Position numbers and translations under genes: made by a program. Below the pieces are notes generated by a model that was not told where the DNA came from, did not search any database, and saw nothing but the letters and a program-made list of their open reading frames with translations. A DNA stretch of 64,000 bases from Longispora sp040681875. Lineage in GTDB: Bacteria > Actinomycetota > Actinomycetes > Mycobacteriales > Micromonosporaceae. Location of the stretch: contig NZ_JBFAZP010000005.1 of the NCBI RefSeq assembly GCF_040681875.1, positions 1 through 64,000 on the forward strand, given 5' to 3'. This document shows positions 60,104-64,000 of the stretch, piece after piece; position 1 is the stretch's first letter, and each line of letters starts with the position of its first letter.

Positions 60104-60531
60104 GGGATGCCTCCGGTGTGTGGGCCGGCGCTGGCGGTTGAGGTGACCAGCACGGTCGGACGGCCGAAGATCGCCAGGATCGGCGTACGGTGCCGGCTGG
60201 TCGCGGTGACATTGACCGTCACCCCGGTCACGGTGACCGTTCCGGTGGCTCCGGCCGTGTTCAGATAGTGCTGGGCCGCGGCCTGGGCTGCGCCAGGGTC
60301 GAGCACGAGGACGCCGATGGCGCGGTACGTGGCCAGGTCGATCTGCTGCGCCCCTGCGCGGGCGGCTTCGGCCGCCACGTCATAGCCGTGCGCCCTGGCG
60401 GCGAGCACGGTGCCGCCGCCGAGGAGGATCGCGGCCATCAGCACCACGGTCATGCCGATGTAGGCCACCGTTACGCTGACAGCTCCAGCGTCCCCACGCA
60501 GCCGTGGAATACGGGCAGGTGTGGTGTTCAT
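60100..60531 (-). CDS. TadE/TadG-like pilus assembly protein, 143 aa
   Basis: Starts MNTTPARIPRLRGDAGAVSV, with one N-terminal membrane helix (VAYIGMTVVLMAAILLGGGT) right after an R-G-D-x-GAV motif as in TadE-like minor pilins. The exported part is AGATGTVTVTGVTVNVTATS-like beta sequence. It is coupled to the genes on both sides by 4-base overlaps. Confidence 0.75.
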   Translation of the reverse strand: MNTTPARIPRLRGDAGAVSVTVAYIGMTVVLMAAILLGGGTVLAARAHGYDVAAEAARAGAQQIDLATYRAIGVLVLDPGAAQAAAQHYLNTAGATGTVTVTGVTVNVTATSRHRTPILAIFGRPTVLVTSTASAGPHTGGIP

Positions 60532-60986
60532 CGGATTGCCGCCCTTCGGTAGCGGGGGAGGGAACGGTCGGCGCTCGGCCCGAGGGCGACCTGGCGGTAC
60601 ACGTCCAGCGGGCTGGTGGCGGTGGCGGTGATATCCAGGCTCCCGCCCACGCCTACGCCGGTCAGGCCCTTTGTGGAGACACCGCAGGTGACGGTGACCG
60701 TGACCTGTCCGCCTCGAACGAACGACGCGGTGTCGACGGTGACGGCGACGCGCAGGCACCGGGCGTCGAGGTTGGCATGCGCGGACGCCTCGGCGGCTTG
60801 CCGCGCGCCCGGCGCCGTGCGCGCCTGCGACGCCGCGCGGGCGGCCGAACCTGCGGCGGAGTGGACGTTGACGGTGCCGCGGGAGTATTGGAACGCCCCG
60901 ATCAGCAGGAACAGCATCAAGACGCTCATCGGCACGGCGAGTGCCATCTCCACCGCAACCCCGCCCCGGTCCTCGCGGCGCCTCAC
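60528..60986 (-). CDS. TadE-like protein, 152 aa
   Basis: RRREDRGGVAVEMALAVPMS is the TadE signature: basic start, a D-RG-V-E pilin-like cleavage region, then a hydrophobic helix (VLMLFLLIGAFQYSRG). The exported domain has a Cys pair (ARCLRVAVTVDTASF, VTVTVTCGVSTKG). Overlaps both neighbours by 4 bases. Confidence 0.8.
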   Translation of the reverse strand: MRRREDRGGVAVEMALAVPMSVLMLFLLIGAFQYSRGTVNVHSAAGSAARAASQARTAPGARQAAEASAHANLDARCLRVAVTVDTASFVRGGQVTVTVTCGVSTKGLTGVGVGGSLDITATATSPLDVYRQVALGPSADRSLPRYRRAAIR

Positions 60987-61369
60987 GGCACGAACCTCTC
61001 CGTCGGGGCGGTCAGCCGCACGTCGATCGGCAGCGGGAGCCCCTTGGCGGTGCCCCGGATGACGACGGTGGTCACTGTCGGGCCGCGGGTGACGGTGACC
61101 TGCGGGTCGCGCACGAGGTTACCGGCGAGCTGGGCCAGGAGTTCGCGGGCCTGGGCGTCGCCGGCCGCCGCGTTGCCGCCGACCACACGGGTGCTCTGCA
61201 CCGCGCGATCGGCGGCGGATTGTGCGGCGAGGTAGCCGATGCCCCACAACACGCCCTGGGTGAGTGCGGCGAGGATGAGGACGATCATCGGCACGGCGAT
61301 CGCGAACTCCACGCTGGCCGCGCCCCGATCATCACGGCGGGGGCGGCGAGGGTACCCGGCGCGGTGCAT
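60983..61369 (-). CDS. TadE-like protein, 128 aa
   Basis: Starts MHRAGYPRRPRRDDRGAASV, with EFAIAVPMIVLILAALTQGV as the membrane helix directly after the RGAASVEF prepilin-like motif. A short exported beta domain follows (VTVTRGPTVTTVVIRG). Part of the minor-pilin run. Confidence 0.8.
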   Translation of the reverse strand: MHRAGYPRRPRRDDRGAASVEFAIAVPMIVLILAALTQGVLWGIGYLAAQSAADRAVQSTRVVGGNAAAGDAQARELLAQLAGNLVRDPQVTVTRGPTVTTVVIRGTAKGLPLPIDVRLTAPTERFVP

Positions 61370-61383
61370 CGGCTCTAGGCCTT

Positions 61384-61599
61384 CTACTTGCCGTCGCCGA
61401 AGAACCAGGACTCGGTCAGCTTCGTGATGCCGGTCTTGTAGGCCAGGAAAAGGCCGAGGGCGATGGTGGCGGCTGCTCCGATACCAATGGCGACCTGGAT
61501 CGCCTCGGCACCCCGGTCCTCGGTGGCGCGCAGCTCCTTCCACCGATCGGCGGCGGCCTCGGCGGCCAGGGTCAGTCGGACACTCAGGTTGTTGATCAT
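61384..61599 (-). CDS. Flp-like major pilin, 71 aa
   Basis: A small protein with a charged helical lead (LAAEAAADRWKELRATEDRG) then AEAIQVAIGIGAAATIALGL, the Glu-containing hydrophobic helix of Flp/Tad pilins, and a short tail ending FFGDGK. ATG follows AAGGAGCAG on the minus strand. It is the likely pilus subunit. Confidence 0.75.
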   Translation of the reverse strand: MINNLSVRLTLAAEAAADRWKELRATEDRGAEAIQVAIGIGAAATIALGLFLAYKTGITKLTESWFFGDGK

Positions 61600-61646
61600 G
61601 ATCTGCTCCTTGCGCGTGGGATATGTGTGGCTCCGTGGTGTGGTTG

Positions 61647-62510
61647 TCAGGGTTGAAGTCCGGCGATGCCTGGGTAGATCAGGAACAGCAGGAACACCGA
61701 GGTCAGCAGCATGAGCGGGATGGACATCCGCTCAGACGCCGACTCGGCCCGGGCCTCCAGCTCGGCCGCGAGGCGTTCGGACAGGGCGTGCCCTCGCTGG
61801 GTCAGGGCAGCGCGGATGCGGGTGCCCTCGCCAGAGGCGAGTTGCAGAGTGGCAGCGAGTTGCTCGAGCTGCACGACACCGGTCTCGCGGCCTAGGTCGC
61901 CGAGGGCCTGCCACAGCGGTGTGCGGGTGGTTCGTGCGGTGGCGAGGGCGTGGCGGATACGTCGGGCGGCCCAGCCAGAGGAGATACGGGTGGAATCCAT
62001 CAGCGCCTGTTCCACCCCGGCCCCGGCAGCCAGAGCCGGGGGGACGATGTCGAGGAGCGCTGCGAGGGTGTGTCGCATCAGCAGGCGGCGCTGTTCGGCC
62101 TTGCCCTTCAGCGACGCCTCGGTGATCCACACCGCCACAGCGGCCAGGGCGACGCCGAGCCAGATCGGCACGGTGAGGGCGATGCCGGCGCCCATCAGGT
62201 TCATGACCGCCACGGTCGCGGCCGGGGCCAGCAGCGCCATGACCGCCAGGCCCGCGAGGCTGCCGAGGTAGGCGATCGGGTCGCGTTCACAGACCGCAAG
62301 ATCCGCCATCGTGGCCCTGCGGGGCAGGCCGAAGCGGGTCAGTGGGCTAGCGAGTGCCTCCTCGATCCGCCGGCGCCGGCTGGCTGGTGCGGAAGGGGTG
62401 CGGTAGATGTTGGCGATCGCGGTGAGCAGGGGCGGCCGAGCCGGCCAGAGACCAAAGACGATCAGCACGAGGCCCATTCCGACTCCGGCGCCGAGCAGGA
62501 TGGCGTCCAT
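61647..62510 (-). CDS. tadC: TadC-like inner-membrane protein
   Basis: A 287-residue T2SS-F domain protein with membrane helices near 3-20, 85-125 and at the end (IPLMLLTSVFLLFLIYPGIA). The cytoplasmic region holds LLDIVPPALAAGAGVEQALM and LASGEGTRIRAALTQRGHAL, typical of TadC. The start overlaps the TadB stop. Confidence 0.85.
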   Translation of the reverse strand: MDAILLGAGVGMGLVLIVFGLWPARPPLLTAIANIYRTPSAPASRRRRIEEALASPLTRFGLPRRATMADLAVCERDPIAYLGSLAGLAVMALLAPAATVAVMNLMGAGIALTVPIWLGVALAAVAVWITEASLKGKAEQRRLLMRHTLAALLDIVPPALAAGAGVEQALMDSTRISSGWAARRIRHALATARTTRTPLWQALGDLGRETGVVQLEQLAATLQLASGEGTRIRAALTQRGHALSERLAAELEARAESASERMSIPLMLLTSVFLLFLIYPGIAGLQP

Positions 62511-63370
62511 CAGACCGCCACCTCCTCGGGTTCGGGGGTGAGGATGCGCGGCAGGTCATCGACCCGGCCGGCGCGGACCATCCAGAGCAGGCATCCGGCG
62601 AAGCACGCACCGACGACGGCTAGAACGAGCTGCCCCACAACCGTGCCGTACGGGGAGAGGAAGTCCCCGACAAACACGGCCATGAGCAGCACCGTGCCCA
62701 ACACCACGGCGATCACGATCCGGGTCGACGTCTGCGTGGAAGCACGTTTGGTGGCGATACGCAGCCGCGCCGAGACCTGGTCGCGGGCGGCCTGCCCGAC
62801 GCCTTCCAGCCCGGCGGCGATGTCACGGGCCTGGTGTGCGGCGGCCTGCAGAAGCACGTTAACCACCAGGTCAGCGGTCGGGTCGGCCAAGTCCGCGGCG
62901 AAACCACGTAGCGCCTCGGGAAGGCGGACGCCGGTGCGGAGGGCGAAGGAGAGGCGGTCCAGCTCGGTGCGAATCTCCAGCGGGCCGATGAGTGCGGTGG
63001 TGAGGATGGCCTGCTCGATACCGGCACCAGCGCGCAGCGTGCCGGTGAGGTCCTCGCTCCACGCAGCGATCGCTTCCATCCGGGCCATCTGCTTCTTAAC
63101 GGCCCGGTCCGGCCCGAGGACCGACGGCAGGGTCCAGGCGGCGACGCCCGCGAGGATCGCTGCGACCGGCCACCCGGAGGCGACCCCGACCACCACCCCC
63201 ACCGTGCCTACGACAGCCAATCGCACCACCGGCAACGGGCCACGGGCGCGCAGCCGTGCGAGCAGACCGAGCCTGGGGGCCCGGTCGATGGCGGGCCGGC
63301 GCAGACCGGAGATGATGAGGAGGATGCCGAGGGCGGCGGTGGCGCCCAGAATCGCGGCGAGCGGGCCCAT
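62510..63370 (-). CDS. tadB: TadB-like inner-membrane protein
   Basis: A 286-residue T2SS-F family protein starting MGPLAAILGATAALGILLII. Core: IAAWSEDLTGTLRAGAGIEQ, ALRTGVRLPEALRGFAADLA and two C-terminal helices (IVIAVVLGTVLLMAVFVGDF, VVGQLVLAVVGACFAGCLLW). It pairs with TadC as the platform of the pilus machine. It starts 3 bases after the TadA stop codon. Confidence 0.85.
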   Translation of the reverse strand: MGPLAAILGATAALGILLIISGLRRPAIDRAPRLGLLARLRARGPLPVVRLAVVGTVGVVVGVASGWPVAAILAGVAAWTLPSVLGPDRAVKKQMARMEAIAAWSEDLTGTLRAGAGIEQAILTTALIGPLEIRTELDRLSFALRTGVRLPEALRGFAADLADPTADLVVNVLLQAAAHQARDIAAGLEGVGQAARDQVSARLRIATKRASTQTSTRIVIAVVLGTVLLMAVFVGDFLSPYGTVVGQLVLAVVGACFAGCLLWMVRAGRVDDLPRILTPEPEEVAV

Positions 63371-63372
63371 GG

Positions 63373-64000
63373 TCACCAACCCCCGATCAGCTCGGGACGG
63401 AACCCGGCATCGAGCAGCTCGTCGAGGGTCCCGCTGCGTAGAGGCGCCGCAGGGACGGCCCGGCGGTCGGGCCCTGGTTTGAACAGCTCGTTGCTGATCA
63501 CGTCGGCGCCTTCGTGGTGCAGCACCTCCCGCACGCTGGACACCACCCGACGGCGGTCGCCGGCCCAATCCAGGTGCACCACGAAGTGCACCGCCCCAGC
63601 GATCAACGGGGCGGTCGCTTCGAACGGCAGGCGTTCGGCGGCCTGGGCAGCGTAGGTCTGCAGCCGGGCGAACGCCTGTCGGCTGGATGAGGTGTGGATG
63701 GTGGCGAGGGAGCCGTCGTTGCCCTGACTCATCGCGTTGAGCAGCGGGATCACCTCACCGCCCCGCGCTTCGCCGAGGATGACCCGGTCCGGGGCCATCC
63801 GCAGCCCCCACCGCACCAGCTCGGCCTGGTCGATCGCACCTTCGCCCTCGATGTTGGCCTCACGGGCCTGCAGGGCGATGCAGTCGGGATGGTCGGGGTC
63901 CTGATCCAGGGCGAGTTCGTCGGTGTCCTCGATCGTGACGAGCCGCTCCTGGGGCGGGATCTCCCGTGCCAGGGCGCGTAGGAAGGTGGTCTTTCCGCTG
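63373..64000 (-). CDS. tadA: TadA/CpaF-type pilus ATPase (C-terminal part)
   Basis: The frame is open to the window edge. Its first visible residues are SGKTTFLRALAREI, the end of Walker A, then VTIEDTDELAL (Asp box), the His-box region ending RWGLRMAPDRVILGEARGGE (Walker B) and NDGSLATIHTSSSRQAFARL. The C-terminus is complete (ELIGGW). It drives Tad pilus assembly with TadB and TadC. The N-terminal half lies beyond the window. Confidence 0.92.
   Translation of the reverse strand, partial: SGKTTFLRALAREIPPQERLVTIEDTDELALDQDPDHPDCIALQAREANIEGEGAIDQAELVRWGLRMAPDRVILGEARGGEVIPLLNAMSQGNDGSLATIHTSSSRQAFARLQTYAAQAAERLPFEATAPLIAGAVHFVVHLDWAGDRRRVVSSVREVLHHEGADVISNELFKPGPDRRAVPAAPLRSGTLDELLDAGFRPELIGGW

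Noticed and set aside
58733..60268. Long plus-strand open frame of 511 codons
   Set aside because: Antisense to the LysM-BTAD gene; low-complexity Gly/Arg sequence without ribosome site.

Overview
The window is high-GC DNA (roughly two thirds G+C by eye, GTG/TTG starts frequent, AGGAG-type ribosome sites) typical of a filamentous actinobacterium. The chromosomal edge carries the end of a secreted PKD/PPC-domain protein of the kind common in Micromonosporaceae and relatives; the genus cannot be fixed from the sequence. Almost everything right of a tRNA-Lys(TTT) gene at 1866-1937 reads as one large integrative and conjugative element (ICE) that continues past the window. The tRNA 3' end points into the element, and a tyrosine integrase/excisionase pair lies 5-7 kb inside.

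Layout. 1-1.3 kb: chromosomal flank. 2.6-7.2 kb: left-end cargo, namely a membrane protein, an XRE regulator and a divergent TrlF-type PHP/ATPase defence gene. 7.3-9.2 kb: integrase and excisionase. 9.2-14.7 kb (minus strand): a DNA-modification island with a VUT/YhhQ-like 7-deazaguanine transporter overlapping a DpdA-like transglycosylase gene, a methyltransferase remnant, a frameshifted cytosine-5 methyltransferase, a GNAT-like protein, a TRM11/N4-type methyltransferase and a degenerate paralogue of it. 15-28.6 kb: conjugation module with VirB2-like pilin, VirB6-like, PrgI-like, VirB4 and VirD4/TraG-like proteins and two replication-relaxation proteins. It is interrupted by a 2.5-kb serine-recombinase element that sits exactly in the start of the PrgI gene and appears to supply a new start to it. 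A family of CTCTMACAG-type repeats brackets this module.

29-56.5 kb (plus strand): about 27 mostly small genes, many preceded by their own perfect GC-rich hairpin. Recognisable members are a GGDEF protein, a transglycosylase/M23 peptidase (frameshifted), a MoxR ATPase - VWA/metallopeptidase - RAMA-domain operon, a DEAH helicase with five helicase-associated repeats, a HAD-like protein and two winged-helix proteins. A minus-strand PLD-like gene pair is inserted at 41-42.7 kb. 56.5-64 kb (minus strand): a DUF2199 protein and a Tad-type pilus locus (TadA, TadB, TadC, Flp-like pilin, three TadE/G-like proteins) ending in a membrane-bound LysM-BTAD regulator; TadA runs off the edge.

How it fits together (inference): the T4SS genes, coupling protein, replication-relaxation proteins and peptidoglycan hydrolase move the element, and the Tad pilus may help contact. 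The modification island, TrlF, the PLD pair and the MoxR-VWA-RAMA operon look like attack/defence functions centred on modified DNA. Three reading-frame breaks (two methyltransferases and the M23 peptidase) are either real decay or sequencing indels.
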